The notes beneath the pieces were generated by a model that saw only the letters and a list, made by a program, of their open reading frames with translations, had not been told where the DNA came from and made no database searches. From Bryobacteraceae bacterium (GTDB lineage: Bacteria; Acidobacteriota; Terriglobia; Bryobacterales; Bryobacteraceae): a DNA stretch of 64,000 nucleotides. Positions 8,126-16,586 of this stretch are shown in pieces. The DNA lies in the NCBI GenBank assembly GCA_025928545.1, contig JAICJH010000018.1, positions 36,876-100,875 of the forward strand, in the 5' to 3' direction. Every line of letters starts with the position of its first letter. The first letter of the stretch is position 1. The position numbers and the translations under genes were made by a program.

Positions 8126-11100
8126 TTAGAACAAAAGCTTCAGCGCAATCTGAATGCCGCGGGCGTTACTGCTGAAAACCGCCTCCGGTTTGTTGAAAAC
8201 CGGGCTGCCTGGCGTCAGATAATTGAAATCGTTGCCGCTGAAATTGGGATTCGCCGGATTGTCTGCTCGATTGGTGAAGCCAGGAACGAATTGCGGATGG
8301 TTCAGTGCATTAAACAGCTGCGCCGAAAGCTGCACGCGCATCCTTTCGCTTGTCCGGATGTCCTTCAGCAGATTCAGATCCAGGTTGTTGATCGGACGTC
8401 CAGCCAGCGTGTTACGGCCTCCGTTGGCGTACGCCCCAGGCCCGGCGACGATGTATCGGGCATTCGGATTATCGGCAAGGTAGGCTACGGTCTTGCCTGC
8501 ACTGTTGGTAAGCGGGGTGATGTCGCTGCCCGTGCCGTCCACGCCGGCGGGATTGACGATAGTGCGATCCGAGAAAAAGTCGTGGTTGAGATTGGAATCC
8601 GTCTGGCTGAGCGCGGTGACGTATTCGGGGCTCTCCCACGTATAAATTGGCGCCACGGACCAGTCGCCCAGCAAGGTTTTCGCAACCTTCCCGCGGGCGT
8701 AGGAAGCCGGGATCTCATATACGGCCGCGAAGGTGATGCGGTGGCGGTGATCCAGCGCCGAGTTGGCACGCTCTGCCCGGAGGTTTTGAGAATCCTGCGG
8801 ACGACGCGGAGTCAGAACGGTGGTGAAGAAATCCGCAGTGCTGTCGTCGATCAGATGACTCCATGTCCACGCGGCAATGAACTGAAGATGTCGCGAGTAG
8901 CGTTTGGTCATTTGGGTAGCGAGGCCGTGATAAATGGAGTTACCGCGAGGCGCGTATTCCACCAGACCTGCGCTCGTAAACCCGGCCGCCGCGTACTGCG
9001 GAAGAACGGTTGGAACTGCTGCCAACTGGTCGAGATTCAGGGTCAGCGCATTCAGCGCGGCCTGACTGGGCGCATGCAGGTAAGTCGGCAGGGAATTTGT
9101 CGGCGTGACCGGCGAGAAAACCGTGGGCCGCGTCTGCATATCGAGATGCACACCGTGGGTACCCACATAGCGCGATTCGAAAGTGAAGTCCCGGGCGAAC
9201 ACATGCTGCACTCCGATATTCCACTGAATCGCGTAGGGCGCCTTTTGGTCGGCGATGTGAGCCGACGTGCGCGCGCGAGCCTGGGCGGCCGTCAACGTGC
9301 CGCCTCCAAAGCCTGGAGAGATGCCTCCGTTCGCCAGGAACCCGCGAACTGCCTGGGCGGTTTCCTGTACCGTGGTGGCAAACTGCGGCATCGGGGAATT
9401 GATGCCGATGTTGTCGTAGAGGACGTCGTACGCCATTCCAAAGCCGGCGCGAATGGAAGTATTGGCCGAGTTGCCGGGCGACCATGCCAGGCCGAGGCGC
9501 GGGGCGAAATTCAGGTACTGCGTTTTCGGGGAATTGAATTCCAGCACGCCGGGCACGCTCGCAATCGAGTTGAGCACCTGCCGTGTTTCGCTCAGGGGCA
9601 CGCTTGCATGCTCATAGCGAACACCCACATTTGCCGTAAGCCGCCCGGTGAGCCGAATGGAATCATTCACGTAGCCGGAAAAGCTGTGCTGATTTCCGTA
9701 GTACGTGGGATTACCAACGGTCCTCTGTGCCACCTCGTCGGGCGTGATGTCCTGCAGGAAGAGGTTGAGCGAGCCATATTCGTAGTCGCCGCGCACGTTG
9801 AAAGAAAATCGCGTTGGAGCAATCGCCTGCTGCGCGCCAAAACCGGCTTTAACAGTGTGGCGACCCCGCAACCAGGTGATGTTCTCGGCCATCTGGTAAG
9901 TGTTCGAAGCCAGAAACTGCGGCGCATTGATGTCGGGACCGATTTGCAGGCCGCCGAGATCGGCAATCTGGATATTCGGAAACTGGTCCAGTCCCGGGTA
10001 TTTGAAATCGCCGGAGGGAGTACTGTTGACGGACCGCGTGTACGCGATGCGGAGTTCGTTGATCAGCGAAGCTGAAAATGTGTGGTTCTCGGTAATGGCC
10101 GCCAGATGATCGCCAGTCGATTGGGGCAGGAAGAAGGCCGGAAGACTGGCTGCGTTATCGATCTGATTTACCCGGTTCATGATATAGCGAAGGCTGATTC
10201 GATCCGACGATGAAGCATAATAATCTCCGCTGGCCACCGCGTTGTAACCGTTTTGATAACTGGGAGCAACCACCGGCAGAATCCCCACGGCGATTGGGAT
10301 TCCGCTCACCAGCGGGTACTGCGTCTTATCCGTCAATGCGACTGGTGCCGGGGCAGCGTATTGTTTGAGGATGCCCAGATTGGTCTGGCTGAGACCGGGG
10401 ATCGTTGCAAGAGCCGCGTACCCCTGCTGCGTCGGGGTCAGAATTCCGCCTGGGGACGATGCCCGTCCAACGGGCGCATACTCGAAATTGCCGAAATAGA
10501 ACAATTTATTCCGGCGAATCGGGCCGCCCATCGTGCCACCCAGGCGGTTGGAATCGAAACGGGGGTTCGAAAGTGTTCCCGAATTGGCGAACAACTGATC
10601 GAGCGCGTTCAGATCGCGGTTTTGCAGGTATTCGTACAGGCTGCCGTGTCGATCGTTAGTACCGGTCTTGACGATCAGATTGAACTGCCCACCCGAAGAG
10701 TGGCCGAACTCAGCGCCGAACTGATTTTGCAATAACGTGAATTCTGCCGTGGCATCGTTGGGTACAGTTGCCAGCGCGCCGGTATTAGCCCGGTTATTAT
10801 TATCCGCGCCATCCACGGTGAAATTGTTGCTTCGGGGCCGCATTCCCCCCACCGACGGGCCGGTGCCGATCTGAAGTCCGCCATTCGAGGCGACGCCGGC
10901 TGTCAGCAGCGACAGATTCAGTGCACCGGGACCAATAGTTGAGACGGGCAAATCGCGCGCATCCCGCTCATCGAATGTGGTGCCGATAGTGGGTGTGGTG
11001 GTGTCTATGCTGACCGGGGAATCGATGATATCTATGCTGGAGGCGATCTGCCCCGGCTGCAGCGTCACATTGACTGTGGCAGTCTTGCTGATTGCCACGG

Positions 11101-11419
11101 AAACGCCTTTGACGGAAACCGATTGAAACCCGCGGGCAGTCACGGCGAGACTGTAGTCTCCGGCCGTAAGATCGGTGAACCGGTAGGTGCCGTCGGAAGC
11201 AGATTGAGTTGTGGATTGAACGCCGGTTCCCGTGTTCGCCGCCTGAACGGTGGCGTTTGCGACCGCACCGGCGCTCTTATCCAGGATCGTGCCTGTCAGG
11301 TCGCCGCTGACCGTCTGCGCATTTCCGTTCTGAACCAGCGGGACTGCCGTCAACACCGCCAGACCGATTATGAGCGTGGCGTTCGACCGATTCCCGCGCC
11401 TGCGTCGAATTGTCTTCAA
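8126..11419 (-). CDS. TonB-dependent receptor, Oar-like, with carboxypeptidase-regulatory domain
   Basis: The protein is about 1097 aa from a TTG at 11419, preceded by AAGGGG. A longer ATG reading from 11536 would add 39 Arg-rich residues, and the signal peptide fits the TTG start (RRRRGNRS, then LIIGLAVLTAVPLV, cleaved near NAQ). Next comes a CarboxypepD_reg-like beta domain (VSGDLTGTILDKSAGAVANA to GFQSVSV), a plug with DLPVSTIGPGALNLSLLTAG and GGMRPRSNNFTVDGADNNN, and a long barrel ending in aromatic ...IALKLLF, the outer-membrane insertion signal. Acidobacteria carry many such receptors, probably for polymer-derived substrates; the ligand is unknown. The next gene upstream, the TPR protein, lies on the same strand. 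Confidence 0.85.
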   Translation of the reverse strand: MKTIRRRRGNRSNATLIIGLAVLTAVPLVQNGNAQTVSGDLTGTILDKSAGAVANATVQAANTGTGVQSTTQSASDGTYRFTDLTAGDYSLAVTARGFQSVSVKGVSVAISKTATVNVTLQPGQIASSIDIIDSPVSIDTTTPTIGTTFDERDARDLPVSTIGPGALNLSLLTAGVASNGGLQIGTGPSVGGMRPRSNNFTVDGADNNNRANTGALATVPNDATAEFTLLQNQFGAEFGHSSGGQFNLIVKTGTNDRHGSLYEYLQNRDLNALDQLFANSGTLSNPRFDSNRLGGTMGGPIRRNKLFYFGNFEYAPVGRASSPGGILTPTQQGYAALATIPGLSQTNLGILKQYAAPAPVALTDKTQYPLVSGIPIAVGILPVVAPSYQNGYNAVASGDYYASSSDRISLRYIMNRVNQIDNAASLPAFFLPQSTGDHLAAITENHTFSASLINELRIAYTRSVNSTPSGDFKYPGLDQFPNIQIADLGGLQIGPDINAPQFLASNTYQMAENITWLRGRHTVKAGFGAQQAIAPTRFSFNVRGDYEYGSLNLFLQDITPDEVAQRTVGNPTYYGNQHSFSGYVNDSIRLTGRLTANVGVRYEHASVPLSETRQVLNSIASVPGVLEFNSPKTQYLNFAPRLGLAWSPGNSANTSIRAGFGMAYDVLYDNIGINSPMPQFATTVQETAQAVRGFLANGGISPGFGGGTLTAAQARARTSAHIADQKAPYAIQWNIGVQHVFARDFTFESRYVGTHGVHLDMQTRPTVFSPVTPTNSLPTYLHAPSQAALNALTLNLDQLAAVPTVLPQYAAAGFTSAGLVEYAPRGNSIYHGLATQMTKRYSRHLQFIAAWTWSHLIDDSTADFFTTVLTPRRPQDSQNLRAERANSALDHRHRITFAAVYEIPASYARGKVAKTLLGDWSVAPIYTWESPEYVTALSQTDSNLNHDFFSDRTIVNPAGVDGTGSDITPLTNSAGKTVAYLADNPNARYIVAGPGAYANGGRNTLAGRPINNLDLNLLKDIRTSERMRVQLSAQLFNALNHPQFVPGFTNRADNPANPNFSGNDFNYLTPGSPVFNKPEAVFSSNARGIQIALKLLF

Positions 11420-11595
11420 TTGGGCCCCTTGCACACGCCTGCGATTTTGCCGCAGACGGCATGTGCGGGCGCGTATACCAATCATAGTGTGCTGCCGTGG
11501 ACGGCGACGGCATAGGGCTTTGGGGTGAAAAGCCACAATCCGGGGGCGGAACTGCGCAGAGGCGGGGCGAGAAGCCGGAGTTCAACTCGGGCTTC

Positions 11596-13020
11596 TCATA
11601 CACGCGGAGCGGATGCCGCACCGGATTTTACGGATGAAGCCCGAAGAATATCTTTCGCTTTGTTCTCAAGAGCTCGCACCTCTTCTTTCGAGCCGCCCCG
11701 ATTTTTCAGAACGTCTGCAAGCGCGCGCATAACCGGAACCGCAGCCGGGTTGGGCTGCTCGTGTTGCTTTGCATAGAGGCTGATGGCCTCGCGATAGAGC
11801 GCTTCGGCCGATCGCCAGTTGTGCTGCTGCGCCCGCAGGTTGGCCAGCAGTTGTACCGAGCCCGCGAGCGTGTCGGGATTGACCGCGAGAGCGCGCTGGG
11901 TCTCCACCGCTCCGGGCAGGATCTTTTCCGCAGAGGCGAGATCGTGAGTCCTGAGATAAATGCCCGCCAGAGTAATCTCCGCGGTGACCATGGTGCGGGC
12001 GTTTGGCCTGGCCTGCAAACTCAGGATGTCGACGGCCCGCTGCGCGTAATCCACTGCTTCGGCAAGCTTCCCTTCGCCGCCCGCTACATCCGCCAACTCG
12101 GCGGAGATCACGGCAAGTTGCAGTCCCGGCGTTCCGCCGCGGGCTTCCAACACGAATTGGGCCCGTCTCAGGATCAGCCGGGCGCGATCATAATGGCCCT
12201 CCGAAATCAGTACCAACGCGAGATTCATCTGGTAGGCGACGGTCGCCGGATGCTCTTCGCCGAAGGCTGCCGTTGCAAGAGCAACCGATTCGCGTAGATG
12301 AGTCTCCGCTTCGGGGCGATTGCCGGCGGCCAGTTCGATCATTCCCAGCGCCCCATGTGCGAAGGCGACTTCAGTAGACGGGGGTCTCGCCTGGCCATCG
12401 TAACCAGGCATGGCGATCAAAGCGAGAGCTTCGTTAATCGGAGCGCGTCCGCGTTCCGGGTAAGTGGTATCGGAAAACAAACCACCCAGACGTATCAGTG
12501 CCTCCGGGAGAAGAACCGATTTGAGTTCATCCACGGGGAGTTCATTGACGCCGCGGGCGATCTCAAGCGCCTTCCGCAACGAGGTTTCCGCATCCTTCAT
12601 GCGTCCCTGGCGATGATAATGCTCGCCGAGATCGATGAGTTTGGCACAGTAGAGTGGCCGGTAAGCCTCTCCAGCTTGCTCTGCAACCGCAACAGCGTGG
12701 ACGAAGCGCTGTTCGGCGCGAATCAGATTCCCCCGGGCCTCATCCAGCGAGCCGAGCAGGTTCTCACAAGTGACTGCTCTTGAAACCATGTATGTTTTTA
12801 CAAGTTCATCCGGACACGCCTGGTTGTAGGCGGATTCGGCACGACCGAAATCGGAAGCGCTGAAAGCGGCGCGACCCTCCTTCAACAGGTCGTCAAAGGC
12901 GGCCGGGTTGGCGGCAACAGCATTCGCGGTCGGGGCAGCGGCAACGGCTGCAGCCGCGCTCAATACTGCAATAATCGTACGACCGGTCTGGCTCAGGATG
13001 GGATGAGTTCGGAGTCGCAT
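11596..13020 (-). CDS. Secreted TPR-repeat protein
   Basis: The protein is 474 aa from the ATG at 13020. A signal peptide is visible (MRLRTHPILSQTGRTII, then an Ala-rich run ending TANAVA). The body is a row of helix pairs of the TPR type, for example FDDLLKEGRAAFSASDFGRA, EQRFVHAVAVAEQAG, LIDLGEHYHRQGRMKDAETS, ALGMIELAAGNRPEAETHLR and NLALVLISEGHYDRARLILR. It ends in a Lys/Glu-rich segment. Such proteins are protein-interaction scaffolds; no enzymatic domain is seen. The ATG at 13185 would add 55 residues that overlap the divergent repair gene and was rejected. The start is 55 bp from the divergent AlkD-like gene, so promoters share that gap. Confidence 0.75.
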   Translation of the reverse strand: MRLRTHPILSQTGRTIIAVLSAAAAVAAAPTANAVAANPAAFDDLLKEGRAAFSASDFGRAESAYNQACPDELVKTYMVSRAVTCENLLGSLDEARGNLIRAEQRFVHAVAVAEQAGEAYRPLYCAKLIDLGEHYHRQGRMKDAETSLRKALEIARGVNELPVDELKSVLLPEALIRLGGLFSDTTYPERGRAPINEALALIAMPGYDGQARPPSTEVAFAHGALGMIELAAGNRPEAETHLRESVALATAAFGEEHPATVAYQMNLALVLISEGHYDRARLILRRAQFVLEARGGTPGLQLAVISAELADVAGGEGKLAEAVDYAQRAVDILSLQARPNARTMVTAEITLAGIYLRTHDLASAEKILPGAVETQRALAVNPDTLAGSVQLLANLRAQQHNWRSAEALYREAISLYAKQHEQPNPAAVPVMRALADVLKNRGGSKEEVRALENKAKDILRASSVKSGAASAPRV

Positions 13021-13075
13021 GGATAATCTCATGCTGGGATATCCGCCGCCCGGAACAATCGACTTTGGGGTGAAG

Positions 13076-13795
13076 ATGCGGAACGGAGAGGCGGAAGACG
13101 AACGCTGCGGGGCAGACGCTCCGGCGGTTGCGAAAATACTTCGCGAAATGCACCGCGTCGCGGGGGGAGTCGATCTCAAAGCCAAAATCGAAGGTATGCG
13201 GCGTTACGGAATCCGGCCGCAACGCATGATCGGGCTGAGCGTGCCTCAGTTGCGAACCTTGGCCCGCACTCTCACGCGTGAACACGGACTCGACCAGCGT
13301 CTTGCCGAAGCTCTCTGGGAAACGGGAATCCATGATGCCCTCGTACTCGCCAGCCTGGTTGGCGATCCAGGGAAGATCACCCCACGGGTGATGGAACGTT
13401 GGGCGCGCGATTTCGCGTCGTGGGATGTTTGCGACGCCTGCTGCTGCAATCTGTTCGACCGCTCCCCGCACGCCTGGACGCAGGTTGAAAAGTTCGCTCG
13501 CAGCCCGGATGAGTTTGTCAGGCGGGCAGCCTTTTCCATGACTGCCGCGATTGCGGTTCACGACAAAGCCGCGGAGGATTCCGTCTTCCTGAACGCGCTG
13601 CCTCTGATTGAGAAGTATGCCTTTGACGAAAGGAATTTCGTCAGGAAGGCGCTTAACTGGGCACTCCGGAGTATCGGCAAGCGAAATGCGGCACTGAGAG
13701 AAGCGGCTATCGCCTGTGCGGAGAGGATCCGGGCACAGGGAACTCCGTCAGCCCGCTGGATTGCCGCCGATGCCTTGCGGGAACTGCGATCATAA
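13076..13795 (+). CDS. DNA alkylation repair (AlkD-like HEAT-repeat) protein
   Basis: The protein is about 239 aa. It opens with VAKILREMHRVAGG and IEGMRRYGIRPQRMIGLSVPQLRTLART, the N-terminal helix and the GxxxxxxGVxxPxLR block of the DNA_alkylation family. The middle has LAEALWETGIHDALVLASLV, then WDVCDACCCNLFDRSP (the conserved W-D-x-D/C-x-C region), FVRRAAFSMTAAIAVHD and FVRKALNWALRSIGKRN. AlkD proteins excise positively charged N-alkylated bases using HEAT-like repeats; many paralogues are untested. Three starts are possible (13019, 13070 GTG, 13076). The ATG at 13076 has GGGGTGA directly upstream and avoids overlap with the divergent TPR gene. Confidence 0.8.
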   Translation: MRNGEAEDERCGADAPAVAKILREMHRVAGGVDLKAKIEGMRRYGIRPQRMIGLSVPQLRTLARTLTREHGLDQRLAEALWETGIHDALVLASLVGDPGKITPRVMERWARDFASWDVCDACCCNLFDRSPHAWTQVEKFARSPDEFVRRAAFSMTAAIAVHDKAAEDSVFLNALPLIEKYAFDERNFVRKALNWALRSIGKRNAALREAAIACAERIRAQGTPSARWIAADALRELRS

Positions 13796-13799
13796 GATC

Positions 13800-14873
13800 A
13801 TGCAATCCCTGCCCCGGCGCGCGCTTCAATATGTCTGTCTCCTGCTCATGCTGTCCGGCAGCGCGGCGGCGCAGCAGCCCATCACTGTGGCGAAGCTCAC
13901 CGACTTTATCAAATCTGCGATTCAACTGAAGAATCCGGATAAAGACGTGGCTGCGGCTGTCTCGAAATTCAGGTTAACCGAGAAATTCACCCTGAGCGAT
14001 ATGGGCGACTTGCAAAATGCTGGCGCAGGAGAAAAGACTGTCGCCGCTCTTGCTGTGCTGGTAAAACAATCCGCCGCGTTGCCGTCGCCCGTGAAGACGG
14101 TCGTGGCCGAAAAGGTTGGCGGGCCACCCGAACCACCGGCCGCCGAAAAAAACCAGGTACTCGAGAAAACGCGCGCGGGGGCGCTCGACTATGTCAAATC
14201 GCTGCCCGATTTTCTGTGCCTTGAAGATACGGACCGGTCAATCGATTCGCACTATCGCGCCGGCGCCGAAGGTTCATGGAGCCACCAGGACCGGGTGATC
14301 GAAAAACTGACATTCTTCGATCACAAAGAGAATTATGAACTTTTCATGCATAATGAGACGGCTGTGGTCGCCAAGACTTCCGAATCGCTCGGAGGAGCGC
14401 GCTCCACTGGCGACTGGGCTTCTCTGTTGGCTGAAATCTTCGAACCATCCTCTCAGACGAATTTTCTCTGGACCAGATGGGCCACGGTGCGCGGCAGGCT
14501 GACCCATGTCTACCGCTACAGTATTGAGCGCCAGTATTCACATCAGACAGTCGCTCGTGGAGAGCGGGAGAAAATTGTTGCCGGTATCGCCGGTGAAGTT
14601 TTCGTCGAAAAAGGCACCAACGCGATCTTGCGGGTAACCGTCATTCCCGACATCCCGCCGGACTTCCCCATCCAGGACGTCAACCAGACGGTGGATTACG
14701 ATTACCAGAAAATCGGCGACCGGACATATCTGCTCCCCTCCACTTCAACGGTGTTGATGCGGGACGGGCAGGTCGGCAGCCGGAACGATATCCGGTGGCG
14801 CAGCTACCGAAAGTATTCGGCCGATACCACATTGACGTTCGACGACAGCGACACTCCGGCCGCGGGCAAATAG
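13800..14873 (+). CDS. Secreted protein of an unrecognised family, copy 1
   Basis: The protein is 357 aa. A signal peptide is clear (MQSLPRRALQYVCLLLMLSG, then SAAAQQ). An N-terminal helical region (ITVAKLTDFIKSAIQLKNPD to KTVAALAVLVKQSA) resembles a small helical bundle. A linker follows, then a beta-rich domain containing DYVKSLPDFLCLEDTDRS, VIEKLTFFDHKENYEL, TRWATVRGRLTHVYRYSIE and VNQTVDYDYQKIGDRTYLLP. I do not recognise the family. The gene starts 4 bp after the AlkD-like stop and is followed by a clear paralogue 57 bp downstream. The strand pattern suggests a periplasmic or outer-membrane-associated lipocalin or LolA-like fold, but that is a guess. Confidence 0.7.
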   Translation: MQSLPRRALQYVCLLLMLSGSAAAQQPITVAKLTDFIKSAIQLKNPDKDVAAAVSKFRLTEKFTLSDMGDLQNAGAGEKTVAALAVLVKQSAALPSPVKTVVAEKVGGPPEPPAAEKNQVLEKTRAGALDYVKSLPDFLCLEDTDRSIDSHYRAGAEGSWSHQDRVIEKLTFFDHKENYELFMHNETAVVAKTSESLGGARSTGDWASLLAEIFEPSSQTNFLWTRWATVRGRLTHVYRYSIERQYSHQTVARGEREKIVAGIAGEVFVEKGTNAILRVTVIPDIPPDFPIQDVNQTVDYDYQKIGDRTYLLPSTSTVLMRDGQVGSRNDIRWRSYRKYSADTTLTFDDSDTPAAGK

Positions 14874-14930
14874 AGCCTGTGCGGTCCGAATCGCTGAAAC
14901 CAAATCCGCGTCCGGTGCGACAATAAAAGT

Positions 14931-16055
14931 ATGCGGTTTTCCTTCCCGCGAGTCACGGCCTCAGTGTGTCTGATGGCCATTTTTGGCCTTCTCGCGGTCG
15001 CCCAGCAAAGCCTCACGGTGGCCAAACTTGTCGAAGCGGTTAAGTCATCCATCCAGCTGAAAAATCAGGATAAAGACGTCGCCGGGTATCTTGCGAAAGT
15101 GAAGATGTCCGAAAGGCTCAGCCCAAACGTTGTCGAGGAATTGCAGGCAGCCGGCGCCGGGCCCAAAACGGTGGCCGCGCTTAGCCTGTTGGTGTCGCAG
15201 TCGGCCACTCTCAATCCGGCCCCTCCGAAAATGGTGATCACCACCCCCCAGGCGACCGGACCCCGCGAACCGTCTGAATCGGAAAAGAAACAAGTACTTC
15301 AGGAAGCCCGGACCTTCGCCCTGAGCTACGTGAAATCGCTGCCGGATTTCCTCTGCCTCCAGGTGACGCGACGTTCTGTCGATATGCATTTTCAGATCGG
15401 CTCCGAAGGTTCCTGGACTCCGGAAGACCGCATCGTGGAAAAACTGACGTTCTTCGATCACAAGGAAAACTATGAGCTGAACCAGCGCAATGACGAATCG
15501 CTGATCGGAAAGTCCTGGGAGACGCTGGGCGGCTCCATTTCACGCGGCGAATGGGCCACCCTGCTTGCGGAAGTATTTGAGCCGGCCACCAACACCGATT
15601 TCCACTGGCTCCGCTGGGGCACCCTCCGCGGGCAGTTAACCCATGTTTATCAGTACAGGGTCGAACAGCAGAATTCGCAGGAGACGATTTCGTACCAGAA
15701 CGAGCAGCGAATTACCGCGGGATTCCATGGCCTGGTCTATATCCAGAAGGGCACTAACGCCATCCTGCGTATCACGATCACCCCGGACATCCCGGCCAGT
15801 TTCCCGGTGCAGGATGTCGACCAGACGGTCGATTACGACTACCAGAAGATCGGCACTGAGACTTTCCTGCTTCCGCTGCGATCCCAGGTGCAAATGCGCG
15901 ATGGCCATGTCGCGAGCCGCAATGAGATTGAGTGGCGTCAGTATCGCAAATATTCGGCCGATACGTCGATCACATACGACGCGGCCGCCGATGTTCCGCT
16001 TTCCGAAGACAAAACGAAAGAACAGCCGGCGAATCAGACGGGACCGGGCAAGTAG
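14931..16055 (+). CDS. Secreted protein of an unrecognised family, copy 2 (tandem paralogue)
   Basis: The protein is 374 aa. The signal peptide (MRFSFPRVTASVCLMAIFGL, LAVAQQ) is followed by the same architecture as the preceding gene: SLTVAKLVEAVKSSIQLKNQ, AAGAGPKTVAALSLLVSQSA, SYVKSLPDFLCLQVTRRSVD, EKLTFFDHKENYELNQRN, LRWGTLRGQLTHVYQYRVEQ and VDQTVDYDYQKIGTETFLLP. Identical blocks such as YVKSLPDFLCL, EKLTFFDHKENYEL and TVDYDYQKIG mark it as a tandem duplication. Single conserved Cys residues (in DFLCL) occur in both copies. It may belong to a transcriptional unit with copy 1. Function unknown. Confidence 0.7.
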   Translation: MRFSFPRVTASVCLMAIFGLLAVAQQSLTVAKLVEAVKSSIQLKNQDKDVAGYLAKVKMSERLSPNVVEELQAAGAGPKTVAALSLLVSQSATLNPAPPKMVITTPQATGPREPSESEKKQVLQEARTFALSYVKSLPDFLCLQVTRRSVDMHFQIGSEGSWTPEDRIVEKLTFFDHKENYELNQRNDESLIGKSWETLGGSISRGEWATLLAEVFEPATNTDFHWLRWGTLRGQLTHVYQYRVEQQNSQETISYQNEQRITAGFHGLVYIQKGTNAILRITITPDIPASFPVQDVDQTVDYDYQKIGTETFLLPLRSQVQMRDGHVASRNEIEWRQYRKYSADTSITYDAAADVPLSEDKTKEQPANQTGPGK

Positions 16056-16072
16056 TGGTATCTTCGTGTGGT

Positions 16073-16375
16073 ATGGTTCGTGTGATTTCCAGCACGCTCA
16101 GGACGTTCCGGATATTCTCCGTGATCCTCGCGATCGCGGCGATGCTGGGCGTGTCCGCCGCGTCTGTTTCCGCCGCCCATTCGCACCTCAAAGAGCCGGT
16201 TGACCAGTGCAACGTCTGCCATACGGCTCATCTGACGGCGCGGCAGGTTGCCGTAATCCACGTCATCCACGGGCCGGAGCTGCAGAGCATTCTGTCGGCG
16301 CCCATCGCCGTCGCGTCGCTCGAATCCCGTAGTATTCTGACCAGTCTCACCCGCGGCCCTCCCGTCCTGCTGTAA
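16073..16375 (+). CDS. Small secreted protein with a CNVCH motif, upstream of metal efflux genes
   Basis: The protein is 100 aa from the ATG at 16073, 17 bp after the preceding stop. The N-terminus is hydrophobic (SSTLRTFRIFSVILAIAAML, then SAASVSAAHSHL), so export is likely. The mature part carries HSHLKEPVDQCNVCHTAHL and a second His-containing segment, VIHVIHGPELQ. A His-rich, CxxC-containing small protein next to CzcCBA-type genes is reminiscent of the small DUF2946-like proteins found near copper or heavy-metal systems, but I cannot confirm homology. CNVCH also formally matches a c-type haem motif (CxxCH). A periplasmic metal-binding role is the simplest inference. Confidence 0.55.
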   Translation: MVRVISSTLRTFRIFSVILAIAAMLGVSAASVSAAHSHLKEPVDQCNVCHTAHLTARQVAVIHVIHGPELQSILSAPIAVASLESRSILTSLTRGPPVLL

Positions 16376-16586
16376 TTGCGGCGCAGTTTCAGGTTGCATT
16401 GTGCGGGTTGACTGGAAGAAAGACCGTTTCGTGAGAACTACTATTTGCCCATCGCCGGGATCGCCGCGTGTCGCATGCGCGGCGCCGTTTCCGGCATTCG
16501 CGTATCTATCACTGCCGATCTTCCTTCCTGCCTTCCCGCAATAAGTCGCAGGCCCGTTCACGGGCCGCGTGGGAAAGAGGCAGATT

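Noticed and set aside
7898..10075. 725-codon plus-strand frame opposite the TonB receptor
   Set aside because: Codon-bias artefact in GC-rich DNA; no domain, and the minus-strand receptor explains the sequence.
16073..16375. Calling the CNVCH protein a c-type cytochrome
   Set aside because: Only one CxxCH in a 100-aa protein with no distal Met/His pattern; context favours metal binding.
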